NCBI GenBank assembly: GCA_026387915.1
Contig: JAPLKS010000017.1
Coordinates: 372,001-436,000 of the forward strand
Reading direction: 5' to 3'
DNA: 64,000 nt
Source of the DNA: Gemmatimonadota bacterium
GTDB taxonomy: Bacteria > Gemmatimonadota > Gemmatimonadetes > Gemmatimonadales > Gemmatimonadaceae
Shown here: one piece after another, positions 35,257 to 43,694 of the stretch
Position numbering within the stretch: the stretch's first letter is position 1
Layout of the letters: every line of letters begins with the position of its first letter
Position numbers and translations under genes: made by a program
The notes under the pieces: model-generated
Told to the model about the DNA's origin: nothing
Database searches by the model: none
The model's input: only the letters and a program-made list of their open reading frames with translations

Positions 35257-36407
35257 CCTTCGACGTGCACGCATTTCGCGCCCGGGAGTTTCCGTGGGCC
35301 GAGGCCGGTGAGGCCATCTATCTCGACCACGCCTCGACGGGGCCGTTACCGCAGCGGACCCGCGACGAAATCGCCGCATTCGGTCTTAAGCGTGCCGAAC
35401 CGTTCCGGCTCTCGAACGACGACTACTTCCCAACCTTCGAGCGCGCGCGCAACGCGGCGGCTCGTTTGCTCAATGTGAGTCCGCGCACCATTGCGTTGAT
35501 GTCGAATACCTCGCACGGTGTGAACCTCGCGGCGCGCGCGCTCCCCTATGGTCCCGGCGATGTCGTGCTCAGCGTACACGGCGAGTTTCCGGCCAACGTG
35601 TATCCGTGGATCATCGCCGCTCGCCGGCGCGGCGCCGAACACCGGTTGCTTCCCCTCGTCAACGGACGCCCAGATGAAGCGGCGTTGATGCATGCCATCG
35701 AGACCGACCCACGGGTGAAGGTAGTCGCGCTCAGTTGGGTGAGCTTCTGGAGTGGCTACCGTTTTGATCTTGCGGCCATCGGAGCCGCCTGCCGCGCACG
35801 CGGCATCTATTTTGTGGTCGACGCCATTCAGGGGCTGGGGCCGCTGACCATCGACCTCGCCAACACGCCGGTCGACATCTTTGCGTGTGGTACACAGAAG
35901 TGGCTGCTCTCCCCGTGGGGCACGGGCTTCACCTACGTGCGCGACGAACTCATCGGCGAACTGGAACCCGAGGAGATTGGATGGGCATCACAGGCCTCGA
36001 GTGGCGACTTCGGGCGTTTCCTCGACTACGACCCCACCTTCCACGATGATGCCCGTCGCTTTGAAGTGATCACCCTCGATTTCGTGCACTTCAGTGCTAT
36101 GGCCGAATCGCTCGAGATGTTTCTGGAGATCGGCCCACAAGAGATTGCCGATCGCGTGCGAATGCTCGCCGACCGTGCGGTGGCATTCGCCGACGCGCAT
36201 CCGGAAGTCGCGCTCATCACCCCAGTCGATCCGGCGCAGCGCGCCGGGGTGCTCTCGTTCCGCACGGTCGACGTTCCCGCGACCAGTGAACGTCTGCGCC
36301 TCGGCAAAGTCACGCACACCGTGCGCGAAGGGTGTATCCGACTTTCACCGCATTTCTACAACACCGCGGCGGAACTCGACGCCGCACTGGAGTTGCTGCT
36401 GAGCTGA
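35253..36407 (+). CDS. Class V aminotransferase (cysteine-desulfurase-like PLP enzyme)
   Basis: A 384-residue PLP enzyme from GTG 35253, which overlaps the previous stop (GTGA) and has GAGGG four bases upstream; ATG 35208 is possible but would overlap by 49 bases. Landmarks are YLDHASTGPLP, the His of SNTSHGVNLAA that stacks on PLP, the Asp in FVVDAIQGLGPL and the Schiff-base Lys in FACGTQKWLLSPWGTGF. No active-site Cys loop of IscS/SufS is apparent, so desulfurase activity is doubtful; isopenicillin-N-epimerase-like or kynureninase-like chemistry is possible. Substrate unknown. Confidence 0.85.
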   Translation: MTFDVHAFRAREFPWAEAGEAIYLDHASTGPLPQRTRDEIAAFGLKRAEPFRLSNDDYFPTFERARNAAARLLNVSPRTIALMSNTSHGVNLAARALPYGPGDVVLSVHGEFPANVYPWIIAARRRGAEHRLLPLVNGRPDEAALMHAIETDPRVKVVALSWVSFWSGYRFDLAAIGAACRARGIYFVVDAIQGLGPLTIDLANTPVDIFACGTQKWLLSPWGTGFTYVRDELIGELEPEEIGWASQASSGDFGRFLDYDPTFHDDARRFEVITLDFVHFSAMAESLEMFLEIGPQEIADRVRMLADRAVAFADAHPEVALITPVDPAQRAGVLSFRTVDVPATSERLRLGKVTHTVREGCIRLSPHFYNTAAELDAALELLLS

Positions 36408-36441
36408 GTTCGGCCAGCGCGACGCCTCGCGGAATGGCGAC

Positions 36442-37710
36442 TTAGCCGAGTTCCGCGAGCGCGATGTCGCGCCCGCCTTTGCGTACGAGGAGCCAGCGCC
36501 CCTGCACGGCGCGGTCCGCCGAAATCGTCGCTTCGTCCGCGCCCAGCTTGGTACCGTTCACCGACAACGCGTTTTGCTGTAGCAGTTTTTTCCCTGCGCC
36601 GCGCGAGATGGCAAACGCGCCCTCAAGAATCGCCAGCACGTCCACCGTGCCGTCGGCGGCGCGCGTGACCGTGACGCTCGGAATCTCTGGACGCAAGAAC
36701 TCAAACACGTCGTGGCCAAACTCCGACGGGTTTGCATTCTTATCAAAGATGATGCGGCTCACCGTTTCGGCGAGCGCGGCCGCTTCGGCGCTATGAATGA
36801 GCGTCGTGACGGCGGTCGCCAACGCCTTCTGTGCGCGCCGTTCGTGCGGCGCGGCCGCGTGCGAGGCCTCGAGCGCTTCGATCTCTCCCTTCGGCAGTAA
36901 CGTGAACATCCGCAGGAATCGCCCAATGTCCGCGTCCTCCGCGTTCACCCAAAACTGATAGAACTGGTACGGGCTCGTGAGCGTGGCGTCGAGCCACACC
37001 GCCCCCGATTCCGTTTTGCCAAATTTCTTGCCACTCGACGTCGTAATGAGCGGCGCCGTGAGCGCGTGCGCCTCGCCGCTGTCCGAGCGCCGAATGAGTT
37101 CCGTGCCCGAGGTGATATTCCCCCACTGGTCGCTCCCACCCACCTGCAATGACACCCCTTCGCGGTACAGCACAAGAAAATCGTAGGCCTGTGTGAGCAT
37201 ATAGGAGAACTCGGCGTACGAGATCCCCGTCTCGAGACGGCTCGCCACCGTATCCTTGGCCAGCATAAAGTTCACACTGAAATGCTTGCCGACCGTGCGT
37301 AGGAAGTCGAGAAACCCCAGCGGCCGTAGCCACACATCGTTGTTCCGCAGTGTCACACCGCTCGCGCCCGCGCGCGCAAAGACGCCGGAGAGCTGCGCGT
37401 GGATCTGCGCGCCGTTGGCGTCAATCGCCTCTGGAGAGAGCAGGGGACGCTCCACCGACTTGCCCGACGGATCACCGATCATCGCCGTGCCGCCGCCAAT
37501 CAGCGCCACGGCCTTATGCCCGTGCCGCGCCAGATGCACCAGCAGCATCGTGGGAATCAGGTTGCCAATGTGCAGGCTCGGCGCCGTGGGGTCATAGCCA
37601 CAATAGGCCGTGCGCGGCGCACCGGAGAGGTGCGCGTCGAGACCATCGGTCTGCTGATATACGAGTCCGCGCCAGGCGAGCTCGTCAAGAACGGGAGAGG
37701 GGTGAGCCAT
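36442..37710 (-). CDS. tyrS: Tyrosyl-tRNA synthetase
   Basis: A 422-residue class I synthetase. The HIGH motif is LHIGNL, the tyrosine pocket is in GYDPTAPS and QAYDFLVL, the KMSKS loop appears as KKFGKTESG, and a carboxy S4 RNA-binding domain begins near residue 355. It charges tRNA-Tyr. A minus-strand TAGCTT five bases before ATG 37710 and the lack of a Shine-Dalgarno suggest a leaderless message. Confidence 0.96.
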   Translation of the reverse strand: MAHPSPVLDELAWRGLVYQQTDGLDAHLSGAPRTAYCGYDPTAPSLHIGNLIPTMLLVHLARHGHKAVALIGGGTAMIGDPSGKSVERPLLSPEAIDANGAQIHAQLSGVFARAGASGVTLRNNDVWLRPLGFLDFLRTVGKHFSVNFMLAKDTVASRLETGISYAEFSYMLTQAYDFLVLYREGVSLQVGGSDQWGNITSGTELIRRSDSGEAHALTAPLITTSSGKKFGKTESGAVWLDATLTSPYQFYQFWVNAEDADIGRFLRMFTLLPKGEIEALEASHAAAPHERRAQKALATAVTTLIHSAEAAALAETVSRIIFDKNANPSEFGHDVFEFLRPEIPSVTVTRAADGTVDVLAILEGAFAISRGAGKKLLQQNALSVNGTKLGADEATISADRAVQGRWLLVRKGGRDIALAELG

Positions 37711-37715
37711 GCCGA

Positions 37716-37721
37716 AAGCTA
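37716..37721 (-). promoter_or_regulatory. Candidate -10 of tyrS
   Basis: TAGCTT on the minus strand, five bases before ATG 37710, identical to the hexamer before the iron permease and rlmI. Confidence 0.38.
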
Positions 37722-37822
37722 GACACCTCGCCCCCCGCTGTCACTTGATCTCACTGAGCCCCCGCCGGCACGGTACCGTCGAATCGCCCCCGTCCTGCGT
37801 TGCCCAGCCCTTCGCAACGGCC

Positions 37823-37828
37823 TAGCTT
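37823..37828 (+). promoter_or_regulatory. Candidate -10 of the PBP1A gene
   Basis: TAGCTT again, 12 bases before ATG 37841. Here a short leader with AGGA at 37835-37838 could bind the ribosome. Confidence 0.35.
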
Positions 37829-37840
37829 CCGCGCAGGAAG

Positions 37841-39931
37841 ATGAACAGCCGCCGTCCCCTCCTCATCGCGTTGGCCATCCTCGCTGGCGTCGCCCTCATT
37901 GGGCTCGTCGGCGCGGGTATTGGCTGGTCCCTGGTGTGCCGCGGCGTGTGCCCCTCGCTCACGAGCCTCGAGCAGTATCAGCCCCGTCAGACGAGCCGTA
38001 TCTACGCCGCTGACGGTCGATTCGTAGCAGAAATCGGCCTCGAACGCCGCACCCTCATCAAGCTCGAACAAATCCCCCGTGTGGTGCAGCAAGCCTTTGT
38101 CATCACCGAAGACAAACGCTTCTACTCCCACGGCGGCATCGACTTTTATCGCATCTTCGGCGCGAGTCTCGCCAATCTGCGAGCCGCCGGCATTGCGCAG
38201 GGCTTCTCCACCATCACGATGCAGCTCGCGCGCAATCTTTTCCCCGAGCGACTCAACGCTCGCGAAAAGACGATCATGCGCAAACTCCGCGAGGCCAAAG
38301 TCTCGCGCGACATCGAAGCCAAGTACTCCAAGAACCGCATTCTCGAGCTGTATCTCAATCAGATCTACCTGGGCAACGGCGCCTACGGCGTAGAGTCGGC
38401 CAGCCAGCGCTACTTCGGCAAGTCGGTGCGAGAAGTGAACCTCGCCGAAGCCGCCATGCTCGCCGCACTGCCCAAAGGTCCGGAACGCTATAACCCGCGC
38501 CGCTTTCCCGAGCGCGCGGTGCAGCGTCGCAACACCGTCCTCGAGCTGATGCGCCGCGCGGGCGCCATCAGCGACGCGGATGCCTCACTCGCCAGCGCCT
38601 ATCCGCTGCGCATGGCGCACCGTCGCGGCGGCTCCGGCGAGAACGCCCCGTATTTCGTCGAATACGTCCGCCGCATGCTCGACGAAAAATTCGGCAAAAA
38701 ACTCTACGAACAGGGACTGCGCGTCTACACCACGCTCGATCTCGACCTTCAGGGCACCGCCGAACGCGCGCTCGACCGCCAGCTCCGCGCCGTGGAGAGT
38801 GGTTCACTCGGCGCCTTCCCGCACCGCAGCTACGAGCAGTACCTCGCGCGCTCCGCGATGGTGACCGCCGAAGACTCCTCGGCCGCCGTGTCGCCGTACT
38901 TGCAGGGTGCGTTCATTGCGCTCGATCCGCGCACCGGTGCCATTCGCGCGCTGGTAGGCGGGCGCGATTTTGAAGACTCCAAGTTTGATCGCGCCACGCA
39001 GGCCAAGCGGCAACCTGGTTCGACGTTCAAGCCCATCGTCTACGCCACCGCCATTCAGAGCGGTCGCCCGCCGAGCTATCTCGTGGACGACTCGCCCATC
39101 AGCGTGCCACAGCTCGACTCCACCAAGCCGTGGACGCCGCAAAACTACGATCTCAAGTTCGAAGGCAATATGACCATGCGGCGCGGACTCTATCAGTCGC
39201 GCAACATGATCGCCATCAAAGTGGGAATGGAAGTCGGCGAAGCCAGCGTGGTCGAAATGGCCAAACGCTTCGGCATCACCACCCCAGTGCCGCCGTTTCC
39301 GTCGGTCCACATCGGCTCGGCGGACGTGTATCCCATCGAAATGGTGGCCGCGTATTCCGTCTTTGCGAATCTCGGATCACGGACCGCGCCTTATCCGATC
39401 ATGCGCGTCGAAAACGAGAAAGGCGAAGTCGTGTGGAAGCCGGAGCCGGTCATCGAGCCCGTCCTCTCACGCGAAGAATCGTGGCTGATGGTGGACATGA
39501 TGAAAGACGTCATCCGAAAGGGCACCGCCGCCGCCAGTGTGGGGCAGTACATCCGGCTCCCCGCCGGCGGAAAAACCGGAACGACAAACGACGGAGCCGA
39601 CGTCTGGTTTATTGGCTACACCGCCGATCTCGTCGCCGGTGTGTGGATGGGCTTCGACGCGCCGCAGAAAATCATGCCCAACGCACAGGGTGGGCGCCTC
39701 GCGGCTCCCGCGTGGACATCATTCATGCGCGAAGTGTACGAGCGCAAACCGGCGCCGCCCGACTGGCCACGTCCGTCCTCGCTCGTCTCGCGCATTGTCG
39801 ATGTGGGGACAGGGCTCCTGCACGGTCCGCTCTGTCCCGTCGAAGACGCCTACACCGAGTGGTTTATTGCCGGCACGGAGCCCACCCGCGAGTGCCCGCG
39901 GCGCACCACGGTCATCTCCACCAAACCGTGA
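37841..39931 (+). CDS. Class A penicillin-binding protein (PBP1A-type)
   Basis: A 696-residue bifunctional peptidoglycan synthase anchored by one helix (about 7-28). The GT51 glycosyltransferase domain shows the catalytic Glu in TEDKRFYSHGGID, then GFSTITMQLARNLF and NRILELYLNQIYLGNGAYG. The transpeptidase domain has the nucleophile Ser in GSTFKP, the SRN motif in YQSRNM and the KTG motif in GGKTGTTND. It polymerises and cross-links murein in the periplasm. It overlaps the following amidohydrolase gene by four bases (GTGA). Confidence 0.95.
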   Translation: MNSRRPLLIALAILAGVALIGLVGAGIGWSLVCRGVCPSLTSLEQYQPRQTSRIYAADGRFVAEIGLERRTLIKLEQIPRVVQQAFVITEDKRFYSHGGIDFYRIFGASLANLRAAGIAQGFSTITMQLARNLFPERLNAREKTIMRKLREAKVSRDIEAKYSKNRILELYLNQIYLGNGAYGVESASQRYFGKSVREVNLAEAAMLAALPKGPERYNPRRFPERAVQRRNTVLELMRRAGAISDADASLASAYPLRMAHRRGGSGENAPYFVEYVRRMLDEKFGKKLYEQGLRVYTTLDLDLQGTAERALDRQLRAVESGSLGAFPHRSYEQYLARSAMVTAEDSSAAVSPYLQGAFIALDPRTGAIRALVGGRDFEDSKFDRATQAKRQPGSTFKPIVYATAIQSGRPPSYLVDDSPISVPQLDSTKPWTPQNYDLKFEGNMTMRRGLYQSRNMIAIKVGMEVGEASVVEMAKRFGITTPVPPFPSVHIGSADVYPIEMVAAYSVFANLGSRTAPYPIMRVENEKGEVVWKPEPVIEPVLSREESWLMVDMMKDVIRKGTAAASVGQYIRLPAGGKTGTTNDGADVWFIGYTADLVAGVWMGFDAPQKIMPNAQGGRLAAPAWTSFMREVYERKPAPPDWPRPSSLVSRIVDVGTGLLHGPLCPVEDAYTEWFIAGTEPTRECPRRTTVISTKP

Positions 39932-41310
39932 CCTCGTCCGGAACGGCCCCGCGCACGCGCTACCATGCGCGCTGGGTCATCCCGGTGACCGCGCCAACCA
40001 TTGAGCACGGCACCGTCGTCGTAGAAGGCGAACGCATCATCTGGGTGGGGGCGCGCGGCGATGCGCCCGAAGGACGCGACGAAGACCTCGGCGAAGTCAT
40101 TCTCACCCCAGGGCTCGTCAACACGCACACGCATCTTGACCTCACGGTGATGCGAGGCTTCCTCGAAGGACTCTCGTTCTTCTCGTGGATCCGCACCCTC
40201 ACCGCCGCGCGCGCCGAGCTCACGTACGAAGAGCTCCTCGCCAGCGCGCGTCTCGGTATCATCGAAGGACTCCGGCACGGCATCACAACATTTGCGGACA
40301 CCGCGCCGAGTCCCGCCGCGTTCGACGCCATGCGCGCGCTCGGCGTGCGCGGCATTTCGTATCGTGAAACCTTCGGTCCCGATCCGCGCGCCTGGCAGCA
40401 GTCGGTGGATGATCTCCGGCGCGCCGTGCGCGCGATGCAGACGTATGAGACCCCGCTCGTGCGTGTCGGCGTCTCGCCGCACGCGCCGTACTCGGTGAGC
40501 GATGCGCTCTACACCGGCGTTGCCGCATTCGCGCGCGCACATCAGCTCCCGATAGCCACGCACATCGCCGAAAGCGCAGAGGAGTCCGATCTCGTCGAAG
40601 GAGGAGAGGGCGCCTTTGCCGCGTTTCTGCACGGCCGCAAAATCGATGTTGCCAAGCGGGCGCGCTCGCCCATCGCTCTTCTGGAACAGACCGGAGTGCT
40701 CGCCGAGCGACCGCTGCTCATTCACTGCGTCCGAACCGACGCCGCCGACCTCGCCGCCATCGCCGCACACAACTGCGGCGTCGCCCATTGCCCGGCCTCC
40801 AACGCCAAACTCGGCCACGGCATCGCCTCGCTCCGCGAGATGCGCGACATCGGGATCCACGTGGGCCTCGGTACCGATTCCATGGCATCCAACAATCGGA
40901 TGCACCTCCTCGACGAGGGGCGCCTCGCGATCTTGGCGCAGCGCGCGCGTGCAGGGCGCGACGACCTCTTCACCGGCCGTGACGCCCTTGAGATGGCCAC
41001 CCTCGGAGGAGCCAAGGCACTCGGAATGGGGGGGATCATCGGTTCGATCGAGCATAACAAGGCCGCCGATCTCGCCGCGTTTCCTGTTCCCGACGAGGCG
41101 TATCCCGTGTACGAACCGGCCGACGCGCTCATCTGGTCGCTCAGCAACTCGCCGGCGTCGCTGGTGGTCGTCAACGGCGTGCCGCGCGTGCGAAATGGCC
41201 GAGTCCTCGGTGTGGATATTGGCGAAGAAGCGCTGGTGGTACGCGAGACCGCCCAGCGCCTTGGGCGCTGGAAGCGCGCCCGCTCCGGCACCGTGACGCC
41301 AACGCCCTGA
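39928..41310 (+). CDS. Metal-dependent amidohydrolase (MtaD/TrzN/guanine-deaminase-like)
   Basis: A 460-residue TIM-barrel hydrolase from GTG 39928, which overlaps the PBP1A stop. Metal ligands are visible in NTHTHLDL, HIAESAEE and HCVRT, and the catalytic Asp in GTDSMASNN. The family deaminates S-adenosylhomocysteine, 5-methylthioadenosine, guanine or related rings; the exact substrate cannot be fixed. The open frame extends upstream to 39130 inside PBP1A, but those codons are Arg-rich shadow. Translational coupling to a cell-wall gene looks like operon packing rather than shared function. Confidence 0.88.
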   Translation: MTSSGTAPRTRYHARWVIPVTAPTIEHGTVVVEGERIIWVGARGDAPEGRDEDLGEVILTPGLVNTHTHLDLTVMRGFLEGLSFFSWIRTLTAARAELTYEELLASARLGIIEGLRHGITTFADTAPSPAAFDAMRALGVRGISYRETFGPDPRAWQQSVDDLRRAVRAMQTYETPLVRVGVSPHAPYSVSDALYTGVAAFARAHQLPIATHIAESAEESDLVEGGEGAFAAFLHGRKIDVAKRARSPIALLEQTGVLAERPLLIHCVRTDAADLAAIAAHNCGVAHCPASNAKLGHGIASLREMRDIGIHVGLGTDSMASNNRMHLLDEGRLAILAQRARAGRDDLFTGRDALEMATLGGAKALGMGGIIGSIEHNKAADLAAFPVPDEAYPVYEPADALIWSLSNSPASLVVVNGVPRVRNGRVLGVDIGEEALVVRETAQRLGRWKRARSGTVTPTP

Positions 41311-41433
41311 CGTTCCCGCCCCCGCGTGGGAGCGATACCACTGTCTGCAGGCGAATGCCACGCCAGCGCACTCCGTAGCGCGGCGCTGCGCACCGCAGTT
41401 AGAATTCGGAGTACCTCTCGCACGAGGAGCGCA

Positions 41434-42387
41434 ATGGCGCAGGGCAGCGGACCTACGGCCCGCATTTGGCGAAACGGATCGCTCGTGAACTGGGCGGACG
41501 CCAACATCCACGTGATGAGTCACGTGGTGCACTACGGGTCGGCGGTCTTCGAAGGCGTTCGCTGCTACGAGACTCCTACCGGCGGCGCTGTTTTCCGGTT
41601 GCATGACCATATGCGCCGCCTGCGCGACTCCGCCAAGATCTACCGCCTCGATGTACCCTGGTCGGTGGACCAACTCTGTCAGGCTGTCGTCGACACCATC
41701 GCGGCCAACGGACTTCGCGAGTGCTATATCCGTCCGCTCATCGCGCGCACGGGTGAACAGATGGGGATCTTCGCCAAGGACGCCCCGGTCGAGACCTTTA
41801 TTATTTGCTGGGAATGGGGCACCTACCTCGGTCATGCTGCCGTCACCGAGGGCGCGGACGTTCGCGTCTCCAGTTGGCGCCGCGCGGCCCCGAACACCTT
41901 CCCGACACTCGCCAAGGCCAGCGGGAATTATCTGAATTCGCAGCTCACCAAAGCCGAAGCGCGGCAGGACGATTACCTCGAAGGCATCATGCTCGACAGC
42001 GCCGGCTTTGTGGCCGAAGGATCGGGGGAGAATCTGTTTCTGGTGCGCGACGGCGTGCTGTTCACGTCGCCCCTCTCGTCGGGGATTCTCAACGGCATTA
42101 CACGCGACTCCGTGGTGCGGATCGCCACGGACCTCGGCCTCACCGTCAAAGAAATGGTGATGCCGCGTGAGTTTCTGTATTTGGTGGATGAGGCGTTCTT
42201 CTGCGGAACAGCAGCAGAACTGACCCCCATTCGAACGATTGATCGCTATCCGGTTGGCGACGGCAAGCCCGGCCCCATCGCGACGGCGATCCGCGAACGC
42301 TACATGGCCATCGCCAAGGGACGGGCCGAAGATGTGCACGGCTGGTTGACCCCCGTGCCGGTCACCGAGGCGGAAAGCAGTAGATGA
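41434..42387 (+). CDS. ilvE: Branched-chain amino-acid aminotransferase
   Basis: A 317-residue fold-type IV PLP enzyme starting at ATG 41434, with a strong GAGGAG Shine-Dalgarno at 41424-41429; the open frame back to 41326 is not family-like. Landmarks are HVVHYGSAVFEGVRCY, RPLIARTGEQMG, the Schiff-base Lys in FPTLAKASGNYLNSQL, the phosphate-binding SGENLFLVRDG and SSGILNGITRDSV. It makes or degrades leucine, isoleucine and valine with 2-oxoglutarate. Confidence 0.93.
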   Translation: MAQGSGPTARIWRNGSLVNWADANIHVMSHVVHYGSAVFEGVRCYETPTGGAVFRLHDHMRRLRDSAKIYRLDVPWSVDQLCQAVVDTIAANGLRECYIRPLIARTGEQMGIFAKDAPVETFIICWEWGTYLGHAAVTEGADVRVSSWRRAAPNTFPTLAKASGNYLNSQLTKAEARQDDYLEGIMLDSAGFVAEGSGENLFLVRDGVLFTSPLSSGILNGITRDSVVRIATDLGLTVKEMVMPREFLYLVDEAFFCGTAAELTPIRTIDRYPVGDGKPGPIATAIRERYMAIAKGRAEDVHGWLTPVPVTEAESSR

Positions 42388-42436
42388 CGGTGGGCGCGAG
42401 ACTGCGCCGCCAGACTCACTCTCCACGGAGGGATGC

Positions 42437-43036
42437 GTGATTGTTGGCTGTCTCGCCCTGAACTCGTCCTTCGAACCATTGACGATGGTGCCGCTGCGCC
42501 GCGCGTTGCGACTGGTTATCGACGGCAAAGCGGAGATCGTCGAAGCCGACCTCGACTCCCTCGTACACTCGGCGCGCTTCGCCTACCCGCGTCCGGTCGT
42601 CATTCGCCTTACCAAGTTCATTCACGTGCCGCGGCGTTTCCGCCGTCAGGTGACGAATACGTTCCTGTTCGCGCGCGATCACTATACCTGCCAGTACTGC
42701 GGTCGTCGCTCGAATCAGCTACGCCACCGTGAAGCGCTCACGCGCGATCACGTCGTGCCGCTTTCCCGCGGCGGACTCAATACGTGGAACAACGTCGTCA
42801 CGGCGTGCAGTAGCTGCAATACGCGCAAGTCGAATCACCTCCCCGACGAATGCGGGATGCATCTCCAGCATCCGCCAGTGGAGCCGCATTTCGTGCACCT
42901 GTCGTGGGCCGTCCGTCGCCTCACCCCCGCGCAGGCCAAGTACATTCGGATGTTTTATGGCCCCGACGTGCTGCACCAGATCGAAGCACTCGAGAGTCGC
43001 ACGCCAGCCGTACCACGCGCGGCGCGGAAGGGATAA
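42437..43036 (+). CDS. HNH endonuclease family protein
   Basis: A 199-residue protein from GTG 42437, with GGAGGG at 42427-42432. A short amino beta domain (NSSFEPLTMVPLRRALRLVIDGKAE) is followed by a zinc-bearing HNH core: CQYCG, the catalytic LTRDHVVPLSRGG, Asn in WNNVVTAC and the second CSSC. Many bacteria carry one such chromosomal copy with this IDGKAEI amino domain; its biological role is not known to me. There are no mobile-element flanks, so it is probably not an intron or homing nuclease. Confidence 0.88.
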   Translation: MIVGCLALNSSFEPLTMVPLRRALRLVIDGKAEIVEADLDSLVHSARFAYPRPVVIRLTKFIHVPRRFRRQVTNTFLFARDHYTCQYCGRRSNQLRHREALTRDHVVPLSRGGLNTWNNVVTACSSCNTRKSNHLPDECGMHLQHPPVEPHFVHLSWAVRRLTPAQAKYIRMFYGPDVLHQIEALESRTPAVPRAARKG

Positions 43037-43043
43037 CGCGAAG

Positions 43044-43691
43044 CTACGGAAGCTGAAACGACTCCGTATGCGCCTCGTACTCGAGTTTCTCTCCGCCTAG
43101 GACGCGCGCCACGAGGGTCTTGAGTCCGCGGGTGATCGCCGTGCCGGCGTTCCCGTTGAACGCGGGCTCGATTTCGCCGCGGAGCCAACGGTCCACCTCG
43201 TCGAGGTCGCGTAGCGAGAGTACTTCCACATCGAGCGTCACTTGGTAATACTGCCGGCGACTGATGCGCCGTGCAGTCACCGGCGCGCGCGTGGGACGTG
43301 CAATCGCCGCTTCGGCATCTTCCACTCGTGCGAATCGTCCGAGCGGAAGCGCGCGATCGTCTGTCACCTGAACCACTTCGTACACTTTCTCGAGCGGAAT
43401 GTAGCGCACCTTGACGTCGTACTCCGCCCGACGCTCGACGTCATTCGTCCATCGCCCCTCGCTCCACAGCTCCACCCGAAAGTGGAACTGCGCGGGAAAG
43501 CCGGCCATCAATAGCTCGCGAATACGGCTCCCCGCGAGCATGTCGCGCGCCGTGACCACGGGCCCTTCGACCATCGCCATCGCTGGCGCAGGCGCACGCA
43601 CCTCCACCACCGGATGCCGTTGCGCGAGCAACGGCATCCGGCTCACCACGGTGAAGGCCGCCAATGCGGCCAGGCGTCGCAATGCACCCAC
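43044..43691 (-). CDS. DUF4390-like exported protein
   Basis: A 215-residue protein with a signal peptide (LRRLAALAAFTVVSRMPLLAQ). A beta-rich region follows with MLAGSRIRELLMAGFPAQFHFRVELW and FVxL-like strands, then RRQYYQVTLDVEVLSLRDLDEVDRWLRGEI; this resembles the DUF4390 family commonly encoded with NtrY/NtrX-like two-component genes. Function unknown. It is the last gene on this minus-strand run, three bases after the bactofilin-like/barrel gene. Confidence 0.72.
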   Translation of the reverse strand: MGALRRLAALAAFTVVSRMPLLAQRHPVVEVRAPAPAMAMVEGPVVTARDMLAGSRIRELLMAGFPAQFHFRVELWSEGRWTNDVERRAEYDVKVRYIPLEKVYEVVQVTDDRALPLGRFARVEDAEAAIARPTRAPVTARRISRRQYYQVTLDVEVLSLRDLDEVDRWLRGEIEPAFNGNAGTAITRGLKTLVARVLGGEKLEYEAHTESFQLP

Positions 43692-43694
43692 GCG

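Noticed and set aside
39850-42528. 892-codon open frame on the minus strand across amidohydrolase and ilvE
   Set aside because: It is fully antisense to two genes with clear catalytic motifs, and is rich in Arg, His and Gly without any recognisable domain. Long antisense frames are expected in such GC-rich DNA.
42437-43036. HNH gene as a homing or group II intron nuclease
   Set aside because: No intron ends, no reverse transcriptase and no disrupted host gene. It has its own ribosome site and the conserved chromosomal amino domain.
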